From Pelomonas sp963422775 (GTDB lineage: Bacteria > Pseudomonadota > Gammaproteobacteria > Burkholderiales > Burkholderiaceae_C), in the NCBI GenBank assembly GCA_963422775.4, contig CAUJSJ030000109.1:40078-104077 (forward strand): a stretch of DNA of 64,000 nt, given 5' to 3'. Shown in pieces: positions 33,429 to 41,678 of the stretch (positions are counted from its first letter, which is position 1; every line of letters starts with the position of its first letter). The position numbers and the translations under genes were made by a program. Below the pieces are notes generated by a model that worked only from the letters and a program-made list of their open reading frames with translations, ran no database searches and was not told where the DNA came from.

Positions 33429-35213
33429 ATGGACATGTCTGCCGCGGAAATCAAGCGCGCCGCCCTGGCGCAGCCGCAAACTTCCCCCTCCCAAACAACG
33501 TCGGAGCTCAATGGCTCCGAGATCCTCGTTCGCTGTCTGCAGGCCGAAGGGGTGCGCCATCTCTGGGGTTACCCCGGCGGCGCGGTGCTCTACATCTACG
33601 ACGCCCTTTACAAGCAGGACAGCATCCAGCACGTGCTGGTGCGCCACGAGCAGGCCGCCGTCCATGCCGCCGACGGCTTTGCCCGTGCGAGCGGCGAGGT
33701 CGGCGTGGCGCTGGTCACCTCGGGCCCGGGGGTGACGAACGCCGTGACCGGCATCGCGACGGCCTACATGGACTCGATCCCGATGGTCATCATCACGGGT
33801 CAGGTCCCCACGCCAGCCATCGGCCTGGACGCCTTCCAGGAGTGCGACACGGTCGGCATCACGCGCCCCATCGTCAAGCACAACTTCCTGGTGAAAGACG
33901 TGCGTGACCTGGCGCTGACGCTGAAGAAGGCCTTCCACATCGCCCGCACCGGCCGCCCCGGCCCGGTCGTCGTGGACATCCCCAAGGATGTGTCGCTCGC
34001 CAAGACCACCTTCAGCTACCCGGACCGCATCGAGATGCGCTCCTACAACCCGGTCAAGAAGGGCCACAGCGGCCAGATCCGCAAGGCGGTCCAGCTGCTG
34101 CTGCAGGCCAAGCGCCCCTACATCTACACGGGCGGCGGCGTCATCCTCGGCGAGGCCACGGCTGAGCTGCGCCAGTTGGTCGACCTGCTCGGATTCCCCT
34201 GCACGAACACGCTGATGGGCCTGGGCGCCATGCCTGGCACCGACCCGCGCTTCCTGGGCATGCTGGGCATGCACGGCACCTACGAGGCCAACATGACCAT
34301 GCAGCACTGCGATGTGCTGCTGGCCGTGGGTGCGCGCTTCGACGATCGCGTCATCGGCAACCCCAAGCACTTCGGTTCGGTCGAACGCAAGATCATCCAC
34401 GTGGACATCGACCCCTCGTCGATCTCCAAGCGCGTGCGCGTCGACATCCCCATCGTCGGCGACGTGAAGGACGTGCTGCAGGAATTGATCGCGCAGATCA
34501 AGGAGGCGCAGGCCAAGCCGGACGCCAATGCCCTTGGCGCATGGTGGAACCAGATCAATGAATGGCGCGGCAAGGACTGTCTGGCCTTCAAGGGCTCGGA
34601 CGACGTCATCAAGCCGCAGATGGTGGTGGACACGCTATGGCGCCTGACCCGCGACCGCGACACCTACATCACCAGCGACGTCGGCCAGCACCAGATGTGG
34701 GCCGCGCAGTACTACAAGTTCGACCAGCCGCGCCGCTGGATCAACTCCGGCGGCCTGGGCACGATGGGTGTGGGCCTGCCCTATGCGATGGGCATCAAGC
34801 TGGCCAAGCCGGAGGCGGATGTGTTCTGCATCACCGGCGAGGGCAGCATCCAGATGTGCATCCAGGAGCTGTCGACCTGCTTCCAGTACAAGACACCGGT
34901 CAAGATCGTGTCGCTGAACAACCGCTACCTGGGCATGGTGCGCCAGTGGCAGCAACTGGACTACGGCGGCCGCTACTCGCACAGCTACATGGATGCGCTG
35001 CCCGACTTCGTGAAGCTGGCCGAGGCCTATGGGCACGTCGGCATCCTCGTCGAGAAGCCGTCGGACGTGGAGCCCGCGCTGCGCGAGGCGATGCGCCTGA
35101 CCGACCGCACCGTGTTCCTGGACATCCGCACCGATCCGACCGAGAACGTCTGGCCCATGGTCAAGGCGGGCAAGGGCATTTCCGAGATGCTGCTGGGGTC
35201 GGAAGACCTGTGA
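33429..35213 (+). CDS. ilvB: Acetolactate synthase large (catalytic) subunit
   Basis: A 594-residue thiamine-diphosphate enzyme making acetolactate or acetohydroxybutyrate, the first common step of Val, Leu and Ile synthesis. The catalytic Glu is in VRHEQAAVHAADGFARASG, the FAD-binding central domain contains GAMPGTDPRFLGMLGMHG, and the ThDP/Mg motif runs from GEGSIQMCIQ to SLNNRYLGM. Length is normal with a 30-residue polar N-terminal extension. ATG 33429 has AAAGG upstream; ATG 33435 is also possible. The small subunit gene follows after 166 bp, then ilvC. Confidence 0.95.
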   Translation: MDMSAAEIKRAALAQPQTSPSQTTSELNGSEILVRCLQAEGVRHLWGYPGGAVLYIYDALYKQDSIQHVLVRHEQAAVHAADGFARASGEVGVALVTSGPGVTNAVTGIATAYMDSIPMVIITGQVPTPAIGLDAFQECDTVGITRPIVKHNFLVKDVRDLALTLKKAFHIARTGRPGPVVVDIPKDVSLAKTTFSYPDRIEMRSYNPVKKGHSGQIRKAVQLLLQAKRPYIYTGGGVILGEATAELRQLVDLLGFPCTNTLMGLGAMPGTDPRFLGMLGMHGTYEANMTMQHCDVLLAVGARFDDRVIGNPKHFGSVERKIIHVDIDPSSISKRVRVDIPIVGDVKDVLQELIAQIKEAQAKPDANALGAWWNQINEWRGKDCLAFKGSDDVIKPQMVVDTLWRLTRDRDTYITSDVGQHQMWAAQYYKFDQPRRWINSGGLGTMGVGLPYAMGIKLAKPEADVFCITGEGSIQMCIQELSTCFQYKTPVKIVSLNNRYLGMVRQWQQLDYGGRYSHSYMDALPDFVKLAEAYGHVGILVEKPSDVEPALREAMRLTDRTVFLDIRTDPTENVWPMVKAGKGISEMLLGSEDL

Positions 35214-35379
35214 GCGCCTGAAGCCGAGGGCTCTGGCTGGCGTTACCGCGCCACCCGGTGCTCACGGCGGAAGACGTGATCAGTCCGATACCGGCAGCGA
35301 TTCCCTCAACTCGAACCACGCAGCCAAGGTCCGGCGGTTACCGCCGCCGGCACTGAAGAGCGCGAAGGACGAAGACCCC
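35214..35379 (+). promoter_or_regulatory. Structured leader between ilvB and ilvH (possible ilvH RNA motif)
   Basis: This 166-bp gap has at least two hairpins sharing a TTACCG core: TGGCG/CGCCA at 35238-35253 with loop TTACCG, and CGGCGG/CCGCCG at 35332-35346 with loop TTA. A cis-regulatory RNA called the ilvH motif has been described upstream of ilvH in betaproteobacteria. I cannot fold or align it here, so identity is a suggestion. Confidence 0.4.
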
Positions 35380-35871
35380 ATGAAACACATCATTGCTTTG
35401 CTCATCGAGAACGAGCCGGGTGCGCTGTCGCGCGTCGTCGGGCTGTTCTCGGCCCGCGGTTACAACATCGAGAGCCTGACCGTCGCGCCGACCGAGGACC
35501 CGTCCCTGTCGCGCATGACCATCGTGACCACCGGCAGCGACGAGGTCATCGAGCAGATCACCAAGCACCTGAATCGCCTCATCGAGGTCGTCAAGGTCGT
35601 CGACCTGACCGAGGGCAACTACACCGAGCGTGAGCTGATGCTCATCAAAGTGCGTGCCGTCGGCAAGGAGCGCGAGGAGATCAAGCGCACCGCCGACATC
35701 TTCCGTGGCCGCGTCATCGACGTGACCGAGAAGACCTACACCATCGAGCTGACCGGCGACGCCGGCAAGCTCGACGCCTTCATCGATGCGATCGACCGTG
35801 CGTCCATCCTCGAAACCGTACGCACCGGCGCCAGCGGCATCGGCCGCGGCGAGCGCATCCTGCGCGTCTGA
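35380..35871 (+). CDS. ilvH: Acetolactate synthase small (regulatory) subunit
   Basis: A 163-residue regulatory subunit that binds valine and activates the catalytic subunit. The ACT domain is at about 1-75 (MKHIIALLIENEPGALSRVV, NIESLTVAPTEDPSLSRMT) and the C-terminal domain follows (ELMLIKVRAVGKEREEIKR). Length is standard. It lies between ilvB and ilvC on the same strand, preceded by a structured leader. Confidence 0.95.
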   Translation: MKHIIALLIENEPGALSRVVGLFSARGYNIESLTVAPTEDPSLSRMTIVTTGSDEVIEQITKHLNRLIEVVKVVDLTEGNYTERELMLIKVRAVGKEREEIKRTADIFRGRVIDVTEKTYTIELTGDAGKLDAFIDAIDRASILETVRTGASGIGRGERILRV

Positions 35872-35920
35872 TCCGTCTTTACTCCCCCAACATCACAGTT
35901 TTTTCCTGGAGCGACCCATC

Positions 35921-36937
35921 ATGAACGTCTACTACGACAAGGACGCCGATCTCAGCCTCATCAAGGGCAAGAACGTCACCATCATCGGCTACGGCTCACA
36001 AGGCCATGCCCACGCGCAGAACCTGAACGACAGCGGCTGCAAGGTCACCGTCGCGCTGCGTCGCAGCGGCGCGTCCTGGTCCAAGGCCGAAGGCGCGGGC
36101 CTGAAGGTCGCCGAGATCGCCGATGCGGTGAAGACGGCCGACGTCGTCATGATCCTGCTGCCTGACGAACAGATCGCCGAGGTCTATCGCAACGAGGTCG
36201 AGCCCAACATCAAGCAGGGCGCGTCGCTGGCCTTCGCGCACGGCTTCAACGTGCACTACGGCCAGGTCACGCCGCGTGCCGACCTGGACGTCTGGATGGT
36301 CGCCCCCAAGGCCCCGGGCCACACGGTGCGAAACACCTATCGCCAGGGCGGCGGCGTGCCCCACCTGATCGCCGTCTACGCCGACAAGAGCGGCAAGGCG
36401 CGTGACCTGGCCTTGAGCTATGCCGCAGCCAATGGCGGCGGCAAGGCCGGCATCATCGAGACCAACTTCCGCGAAGAGACCGAGACCGACCTGTTCGGCG
36501 AGCAAGCCGTGCTGTGCGGTGGCGCCGTCGAGCTGATCAAGGCGGGCTTCGAAACGCTGACGGAAGCCGGCTACGCCCCGGAGATGGCCTACTTCGAATG
36601 CCTGCACGAGCTCAAGCTCATCGTGGACCTGATCTACGAAGGCGGCATCGCCAACATGAACTACTCGATCTCGAACAACGCCGAGTACGGTGAGTACGTG
36701 ACCGGCCCCAAGGTCGTCACCGAAGCCACCAAGGAGGCGATGCGCCAGTGCCTGAAGGACATCCAGACCGGCGACTACGCGAAGAGCTTCATCCTCGAGA
36801 ACAAGGCCGGCGCCCCGACGCTGCTGAGCCGCCGCCGCCTGACCGCCGAGCATCCCATCGAGCAGGTCGGCGAAAAGCTGCGCGCGATGATGCCGTGGAT
36901 CAAGGCCAACAAGCTGGTCGACAAGTCCAAAAACTGA
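35921..36937 (+). CDS. ilvC: Ketol-acid reductoisomerase (NADP+), class I
   Basis: A 338-residue enzyme, the standard class I length, converting acetolactate to dihydroxyisovalerate with NADPH and Mg2+. The nucleotide loop IIGYGSQGHAHAQNL (about 21-35) is followed by Arg/Ser residues that select NADPH (LRRSGASW). The metal ligands are in DLFGEQAVLCGG and ECLHELKLIVDL. ATG 35921 follows CCTGGAG; the longer frame begins inside ilvH. A strong terminator follows. Confidence 0.96.
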   Translation: MNVYYDKDADLSLIKGKNVTIIGYGSQGHAHAQNLNDSGCKVTVALRRSGASWSKAEGAGLKVAEIADAVKTADVVMILLPDEQIAEVYRNEVEPNIKQGASLAFAHGFNVHYGQVTPRADLDVWMVAPKAPGHTVRNTYRQGGGVPHLIAVYADKSGKARDLALSYAAANGGGKAGIIETNFREETETDLFGEQAVLCGGAVELIKAGFETLTEAGYAPEMAYFECLHELKLIVDLIYEGGIANMNYSISNNAEYGEYVTGPKVVTEATKEAMRQCLKDIQTGDYAKSFILENKAGAPTLLSRRRLTAEHPIEQVGEKLRAMMPWIKANKLVDKSKN

Positions 36938-36960
36938 TCTGCGCGATTCGCGTGATCTGA

Positions 36961-36992
36961 AAGGCCGGTGCCGCCAGGCGCCGGCCTTTTGC
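36961..36992 (+). terminator. Rho-independent terminator after ilvC
   Basis: AAGGCCGGTGCC (36961-36972) pairs with GGCGCCGGCCTT (36977-36988) over 12 positions with one G-T, loop GCCA, followed by TT and GC. It closes the ilvBHC unit. Confidence 0.85.
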
Positions 36993-37041
36993 ATTCCTGG
37001 CCTCGCCTGTGACGCGAGGCCGCTGCGCTATCCTGCCGCCC

Positions 37042-37866
37042 ATGAGTCCCGATCCCACCGAGGATGACGAGCCCAGCCTCGCCGTCCGTCCCCGCCGCAA
37101 AGGCATCTACGCCCTGCCCAACGCGATCACGTTGGGCGCACTCTTCAGCGCGTTCTACGCCATCGTCATGGCGATCAATGGCCGCTTCGAAGTGGCGTGC
37201 GTGGCCATCTTTGCCGCCGCCATCCTCGACAGTCTGGATGGCCGCGTTGCCCGCATGACCAACACGCAGTCGGCCTTCGGAGAGCAGATGGACAGCCTCT
37301 CGGACATGGTCGCCTTCGGTGCCGCGCCCGCGCTGATCGTCTACATGTGGGCGCTCAAGGACATGGGCAAGCCGGGCTGGATTCCCGCCTTCGTCTACAT
37401 CTCTGGCGCCGCGCTGCGGCTGGCGCGTTTCAACGTCAACATCGGCGTGGTGGACAAACGCTTCTTCCAGGGGCTGCCCAGTCCCGCCGCGGCGGCCATC
37501 GTCATGGGCCTGATCTGGTGTGCGATCGACGCGCCCTGGTACAGCGGCGTGGGCAACATGGCCTGGCTGCGCTGGACGGCATTCGGCGTGACCTTGTTCG
37601 CCGGGCTTTCGATGGTCACGAATGCGCCCTTCTACAGCTTCAAAGTCTTCGACCGCCGGCGCAGCGTGCCCTTCATCGTGCTCGTGGCCATCATGCTCGG
37701 CATCGGTCTCATCGCCCTCGACCCGCCCACGGTGTTGTTCGCCATTTTCTGCGTGTACGGTCTGTCCGGCTACGTCATCTATGGCTGGCGTAAAGCCAAA
37801 GGCAAGCCCGTCAGCGTCATCTCCACGAGCACCGACGAGCCCGATGAACGTGGCTTGCATCAGTAG
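37042..37866 (+). CDS. pssA: CDP-diacylglycerol-serine O-phosphatidyltransferase
   Basis: A 274-residue membrane enzyme making phosphatidylserine, the precursor of phosphatidylethanolamine. The CDP-alcohol phosphotransferase signature is complete: DSLDGRVAR, then G eight residues later and two further Asp (GEQMDSLSD). About seven to eight helices are visible. Position between ilvC and leuA is a known Burkholderiales arrangement; the psd gene often found with it is absent here. ATG 37042 gives MSPDPTEDDEPSLAVRPRRK; the upstream ATG at 37009 is within the ilvC-pssA gap. Confidence 0.92.
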   Translation: MSPDPTEDDEPSLAVRPRRKGIYALPNAITLGALFSAFYAIVMAINGRFEVACVAIFAAAILDSLDGRVARMTNTQSAFGEQMDSLSDMVAFGAAPALIVYMWALKDMGKPGWIPAFVYISGAALRLARFNVNIGVVDKRFFQGLPSPAAAAIVMGLIWCAIDAPWYSGVGNMAWLRWTAFGVTLFAGLSMVTNAPFYSFKVFDRRRSVPFIVLVAIMLGIGLIALDPPTVLFAIFCVYGLSGYVIYGWRKAKGKPVSVISTSTDEPDERGLHQ

Positions 37867-37882
37867 GCTTTCGTGCTAGATT
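37855..37882 (+). promoter_or_regulatory. Putative promoter of the leuA leader
   Basis: TTGCAT (37855-37860), a 16-bp spacer and TAGATT (37877-37882) resemble -35 and -10 boxes. The start of transcription would fall at about 37889, only a few bases before the leader-peptide ATG at 37891, so the leader could be translated from a nearly leaderless RNA. The -35 overlaps the end of pssA. Confidence 0.45.
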
Positions 37883-37890
37883 CCAGCCTT

Positions 37891-37947
37891 ATGAGCCGCG
37901 CCAGCATTCGCCTGCTACTAGCCCTAGAGGAACCACGGGTTCGCTAG
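37891..37947 (+). CDS. leuL: leuA leader peptide (18 residues, leucine-rich)
   Basis: The 18-codon ORF reads MSRASIRLLLALEEPRVR. It has four Leu codons in five positions (CTG CTA CTA GCC CTA). CTA is rare in this GC-rich genome, which would make ribosome stalling very sensitive to charged tRNA-Leu. The ORF ends 26 bp before a terminator hairpin, the usual geometry of an amino acid attenuator. Under leucine starvation the stalled ribosome would prevent terminator formation and allow leuA transcription. No strong ribosome site is visible. Confidence 0.8.
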   Translation: MSRASIRLLLALEEPRVR

Positions 37948-37973
37948 TCAGTCGCGCACGCTCATCTGACCCC

Positions 37974-38012
37974 AACGGCCCGTATGCAACCGCAGCGGGC
38001 CGTTCGTGTTTT
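37974..38012 (+). terminator. Attenuator terminator upstream of leuA
   Basis: AACGGCCCG (37974-37982) and CGGGCCGTT (37996-38004) form a perfect 9-bp stem, followed by CGTGTTTT. It lies between the Leu-rich leader ORF and leuA (start 38056). Smaller alternative hairpins occur just before it: GAACC/GGTTC within the leader ORF, and GTCAG/CTGAC at about 37947-37970. Confidence 0.8.
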
Positions 38013-38055
38013 CAAAGGCTGCTGGTTGCGCCACCCACCCTCGGATGGAACTCCC

Positions 38056-39753
38056 ATGTTGAAGCAACCGCAGCAAAAGTACCGCGCCTTCGCGCCGATT
38101 TCGAAGACGGCCTTGCCGGACCGTTGCTGGCCCGACGCCGTGCTGACCCGCGCGCCCATCTGGCTGAGCACCGACCTGCGTGACGGCAACCAGGCGCTGA
38201 TCGAGCCGATGGACATTGCCCGCAAGCTGCGCATGTTCCAGCAACTGGTGAAGATCGGCTTCAAGGAGATCGAGGTCGGTTTCCCGTCGGCGTCGCAGAC
38301 CGAATTCGACTTCGTGCGCCTGCTCATCGACGGCGGCCACATCCCCGACGACGTGACCATCCAGGTGCTGACGCAGGCCCGGTCTCACCTCATCGAGCGC
38401 ACCTTCGAATCGCTGGACGGCGCAAAGCGCGTCATCGTCCATGTCTACAACGCGGTCGCTCCCATCATGCGCCGTGTCGTCTTGGGGCAGGACGAAGACG
38501 GGATCGTCGAGCTGGCGAGTTCGCATTCGCGTCAGATCAAGGCGTTGGCCGCCGCGCGGCCGGGCGTGGACTGGCGCTTCGAGTACTCGCCCGAGATGTT
38601 TTCCGGCACCGAGTTGGCGTTCAGCAAGCGCGTCGTCGATGCGGTCACCGCCGTCTGGGCGCCTAGCCCCGAGCGCAAGTGCATCATCAATCTGCCGTCG
38701 ACGGTTGAGCACAGCACGCCGAACATCTTCGCGGACATGATCGAGTGGATGCACCGCCATCTCGAACGCCGCGACAGCATCGTGCTGTCGGTCCACCCGC
38801 ACAACGACCGTGGCACGGGCACGGCAGCGGCCGAGTTCGCGCTGATGGCCGGCGCCGACCGCGTCGAGGGCTGCCTGTTCGGCAACGGTGAGCGCACCGG
38901 CAATGTCGACCTCGTCAACATCGCGCTCAACCTCTACACGCAAGGCGTCGATCCGCAGCTCGATTTCTCCGACATCGACGACGTCCGTCGCTGCGTCGAG
39001 CACTGCACGCAGATCCCGGTCCACCCGCGCCACCCCTACGTCGGCGACCTCGTCTACACGTCCTTCTCCGGCTCCCATCAGGACGCCATCAAGAAGGCCT
39101 TCGCGGCCCGCCAGGAGGGGGAAATTTGGGACATGCCCTACCTCCCCATCGACCCCAAGGACCTGGGCCGCAGCTATGACGCCGTCATCCGCGTGAACAG
39201 CCAGTCCGGCAAGGGTGGCATCGCCTACCTGCTCGAGGCCGAGTACGGCCTGGAGCTGCCGCGCCGCCTGCAGATCGAGTTCAGCCAGGTCGTGCAGCGC
39301 GTGATGGACGATGCCGGCAAGGAGCTGACGGCCGCCGATCTCTACGCCATCTTCGAGCGCGAATACGGCATCGGCGACGCCGGCGCGGCCGTCGTCCAGC
39401 CGCAGATGACCGAGGTCGTTGGTGGTGCGATGCGGCTGTCCGCCGAGGTCGTGCTGGGCGGCTGGATGGGCCATGTGCAGGGCGAGGGCAACGGCCCCAT
39501 CGACGCCTTCGTCAACGCGTTGTCTGCACGGCTGGGTACCGAGGTGCGCGTGCTGGACTATCACGAGCACTCGATGGGCAGCGGCGCCGACGCCCGCGCC
39601 GTGGCCTATCTGGAGCTGCGCGTGGGTGATGTGACCCGCCACGGCGTCGGCATTGATGGCAGCATCGTGCGTGCGTCCATGCAGGCCATCCTGTCCGGCC
39701 TGTCGCGCGCCCAGCTGACCGTGCCTCAATCACAAGAGGAGAACGTGCGATGA
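38056..39753 (+). CDS. leuA: 2-Isopropylmalate synthase, long (LeuA type 2) form
   Basis: A 565-residue enzyme joining acetyl-CoA and 2-ketoisovalerate, the first step specific to leucine. The TIM-barrel catalytic core has LSTDLRDGNQALIEPMD (divalent-metal Asp) and SVHPHNDRGTGTAAAE (metal His). The C-terminal region is the leucine-sensing LeuA dimer domain. MLKQPQQKYRAFAPI with LPDRCWP is typical of the type 2 class found in actinobacteria and yeast. ATG 38056 is chosen; the upstream in-frame ATG at 37984 lies in the loop of the attenuator hairpin. It overlaps the next, type 1 leuA by 4 bp. Confidence 0.92.
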   Translation: MLKQPQQKYRAFAPISKTALPDRCWPDAVLTRAPIWLSTDLRDGNQALIEPMDIARKLRMFQQLVKIGFKEIEVGFPSASQTEFDFVRLLIDGGHIPDDVTIQVLTQARSHLIERTFESLDGAKRVIVHVYNAVAPIMRRVVLGQDEDGIVELASSHSRQIKALAAARPGVDWRFEYSPEMFSGTELAFSKRVVDAVTAVWAPSPERKCIINLPSTVEHSTPNIFADMIEWMHRHLERRDSIVLSVHPHNDRGTGTAAAEFALMAGADRVEGCLFGNGERTGNVDLVNIALNLYTQGVDPQLDFSDIDDVRRCVEHCTQIPVHPRHPYVGDLVYTSFSGSHQDAIKKAFAARQEGEIWDMPYLPIDPKDLGRSYDAVIRVNSQSGKGGIAYLLEAEYGLELPRRLQIEFSQVVQRVMDDAGKELTAADLYAIFEREYGIGDAGAAVVQPQMTEVVGGAMRLSAEVVLGGWMGHVQGEGNGPIDAFVNALSARLGTEVRVLDYHEHSMGSGADARAVAYLELRVGDVTRHGVGIDGSIVRASMQAILSGLSRAQLTVPQSQEENVR

Positions 39754-41291
39754 CCGACAAGCTCATCATCTTCGACACCACTTTGCGCGACGGCGAGCAG
39801 TCGCCCGGCGCTTCGATGACGCGCGAGGAAAAGCTGCGCATCGCACGCCAGCTGGAGCGCATGAAGGTCGACATCATCGAGGCCGGCTTTGCGGCGTCGA
39901 GCAACGGTGACTTCGAGGCCGTGAAGGCGATCGCCGCCGCCGTCAGGAACAGCACCATCTGCTCGCTGGCCCGCGCCAACGACCGTGACATCTCGCGGGC
40001 GGCCGAGGCGCTGGCCGGCGCCAACAGCGCGCGCATCCACACCTTCATCGCCACCAGCGAGCTCCACATGGAGAAGAAGCTGCGCATGACGCGCGAGCAG
40101 GTGCTGGAGCAGGCGACGCTGGCCGTGCGCTTCGCGCGCAACCTCTGCGGCGACATCGAGTTCTCGCCCGAGGACGGCTACCGCTCCGACATCGACTTCC
40201 TGGCCCGCGTCTGCGAGGCCGTCATCAAGGAAGGCGCCGGCACCATCAACATCCCCGACACGGTCGGCTACGGCATCCCCGAGCTGTACGGCGATTTCAT
40301 CCGCCGGCTGCGCGAGAAGGTGCCCAACTCCGACCAGGTGATCTGGAGCGTGCACTGCCACAACGACCTCGGCATGGCCGTGGCCAACTCTCTGGCCGGC
40401 GTGAAGATCGGCGGCGCGCGCCAGGTCGAGTGCACGATCAATGGCCTGGGCGAGCGGGCGGGCAACTGTTCGCTCGAAGAAGTCGTCATGGCCGTCAAGA
40501 CGCGGCGCGACTATTTCGGTCTGGACGTTGGCATCGACGCGACGCAGATCGTGCCGGCCTCCAAGCTGGTGTCGCAGACCACCGGCTTCGTCGTGCAGCC
40601 CAACAAGGCGGTCGTCGGTGCCAATGCCTTTGCGCACGCGAGCGGCATCCATCAGGACGGTGTGCTGAAGGCGCGCGACACCTACGAAATCATGCGTGCC
40701 GAGGATGTGGGCTGGGCGGCCAACAAGATCGTGCTGGGCAAGCTGTCTGGCCGCAATGCCTTCAAGGCGCGCCTGCAGGAGCTGGGCATCCAGTTGGAGA
40801 GTGAGACCGAGGTCAACGCCGCCTTCCAGCGCTTCAAGGACCTGGCGGACCGCAAGAACGAAATCTTCGACGAGGACATCCTGGCCCTCGTCATGGACGA
40901 GTCCGTCATTGCCCACCAGGAGCACTACCGCCTGCTGTCCCTGTCTCAGCGCTCCGAGACCGGCGAGCGCCCGCATGCAGCCATCGTCTTCTCGGTCGGC
41001 CAGCAGGAGCACCGCGCCGAGAGCGACGGCAACGGCCCGGTGGACGCCACGTTGCGCGCCATCGAGTCCATCGTCGAGTCGGGTGCGGAGATGCTGCTGT
41101 ACTCCGTCAACGCCATCACGGGCGGCAGCACCGAGTCCCAGGGCGAGGTGACGGTGCGGCTGCAGCACGCCGGCCGCGTCGTCAATGGCGTGGGGGCGGA
41201 CCCGGACATCGTCGTTGCCTCCGCCAAGGCTTACCTTAGCGCGCTGAACAAGCTGCAGAGCAAGACCGAACGGGTCGCCGCCCAGGGCTGA
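39750..41291 (+). CDS. leuA: 2-Isopropylmalate synthase, short (LeuA type 1) form
   Basis: A 513-residue enzyme of the E. coli-type class. Motifs: LIIFDTTLRDGEQSPGASM (metal Asp and catalytic Arg), SVHCHNDLGMAVANSLAG (metal His), and HASGIHQDGVLKARDTYEIM. The C-terminal regulatory domain ends VGADPDIVVASAKAYLSAL. Citramalate synthase is the main alternative, but the motifs and length favour LeuA. ATG 39750 overlaps the stop of the type 2 leuA (ATGA), so both enzymes come from one attenuated transcript. A partial copy of its C-terminus lies 180 bp downstream. Confidence 0.92.
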   Translation: MTDKLIIFDTTLRDGEQSPGASMTREEKLRIARQLERMKVDIIEAGFAASSNGDFEAVKAIAAAVRNSTICSLARANDRDISRAAEALAGANSARIHTFIATSELHMEKKLRMTREQVLEQATLAVRFARNLCGDIEFSPEDGYRSDIDFLARVCEAVIKEGAGTINIPDTVGYGIPELYGDFIRRLREKVPNSDQVIWSVHCHNDLGMAVANSLAGVKIGGARQVECTINGLGERAGNCSLEEVVMAVKTRRDYFGLDVGIDATQIVPASKLVSQTTGFVVQPNKAVVGANAFAHASGIHQDGVLKARDTYEIMRAEDVGWAANKIVLGKLSGRNAFKARLQELGIQLESETEVNAAFQRFKDLADRKNEIFDEDILALVMDESVIAHQEHYRLLSLSQRSETGERPHAAIVFSVGQQEHRAESDGNGPVDATLRAIESIVESGAEMLLYSVNAITGGSTESQGEVTVRLQHAGRVVNGVGADPDIVVASAKAYLSALNKLQSKTERVAAQG

Positions 41292-41678
41292 GCCCCTGGG
41301 GCGCTGTGTAACCGGCGTGATTCGTGTCACGCCGTTGGCAATCGTTACCACGCGACGTGGAATCTGGCGCGTAAACGCCCGGGTGCTCCGCGGTCGGACC
41401 GAAGGCGCCCCCCTCAGAATCGAGACATGGGCACCCCGCGGGCAGCGTGCGGGTCGGGCCGACAGGCGGTCTGGGGCTGATCCCGATACCGCTACCGTGT
41501 CAGCCAAGGCCTACTTGTGCGCGTTGGACTCAGCTGCAAAGCGAGAGAGCCGGTGGGGAACCTGAGTGTCGGTCTGCGCAAGCAGGTCAAGAGTTCACTT
41601 GAGGTATTTCACTTAAGTTCTTATCTTGTCGGTGTTTTTTGCGTCACTTACACTGCCGCCCAGCCCTTGGGGACCTCG
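41292..41678 (+). other. 387-bp gene-poor stretch downstream of leuA
   Basis: This gap holds a palindrome CGGCGTGA/TCACGCCG (41313-41334) that may end leuA transcription, although no T run follows. It also holds a decayed LeuA C-terminal copy (41473-41565) and an AT-richer segment (about 41590-41650) where the promoter of the following DD-endopeptidase gene probably lies. I see no intact gene. Confidence 0.6.
41473..41565 (+). pseudogene. Remnant of a LeuA C-terminus
   Basis: The frame reads GADPDTATVSAKAYLCALD, against GADPDIVVASAKAYLSALN at the end of the functional type 1 LeuA upstream: 13 of 19 identical. It then diverges to a stop at 41563-41565. Codons differ at many matching residues, so this is an old or divergent copy rather than a fresh tandem duplication. 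Nothing recognisable precedes it. Confidence 0.65.

Noticed and set aside
37948..39729. 593-codon open frame antisense to the first leuA
   Set aside because: It is a mirror of a conserved enzyme gene and lacks any recognisable domain.
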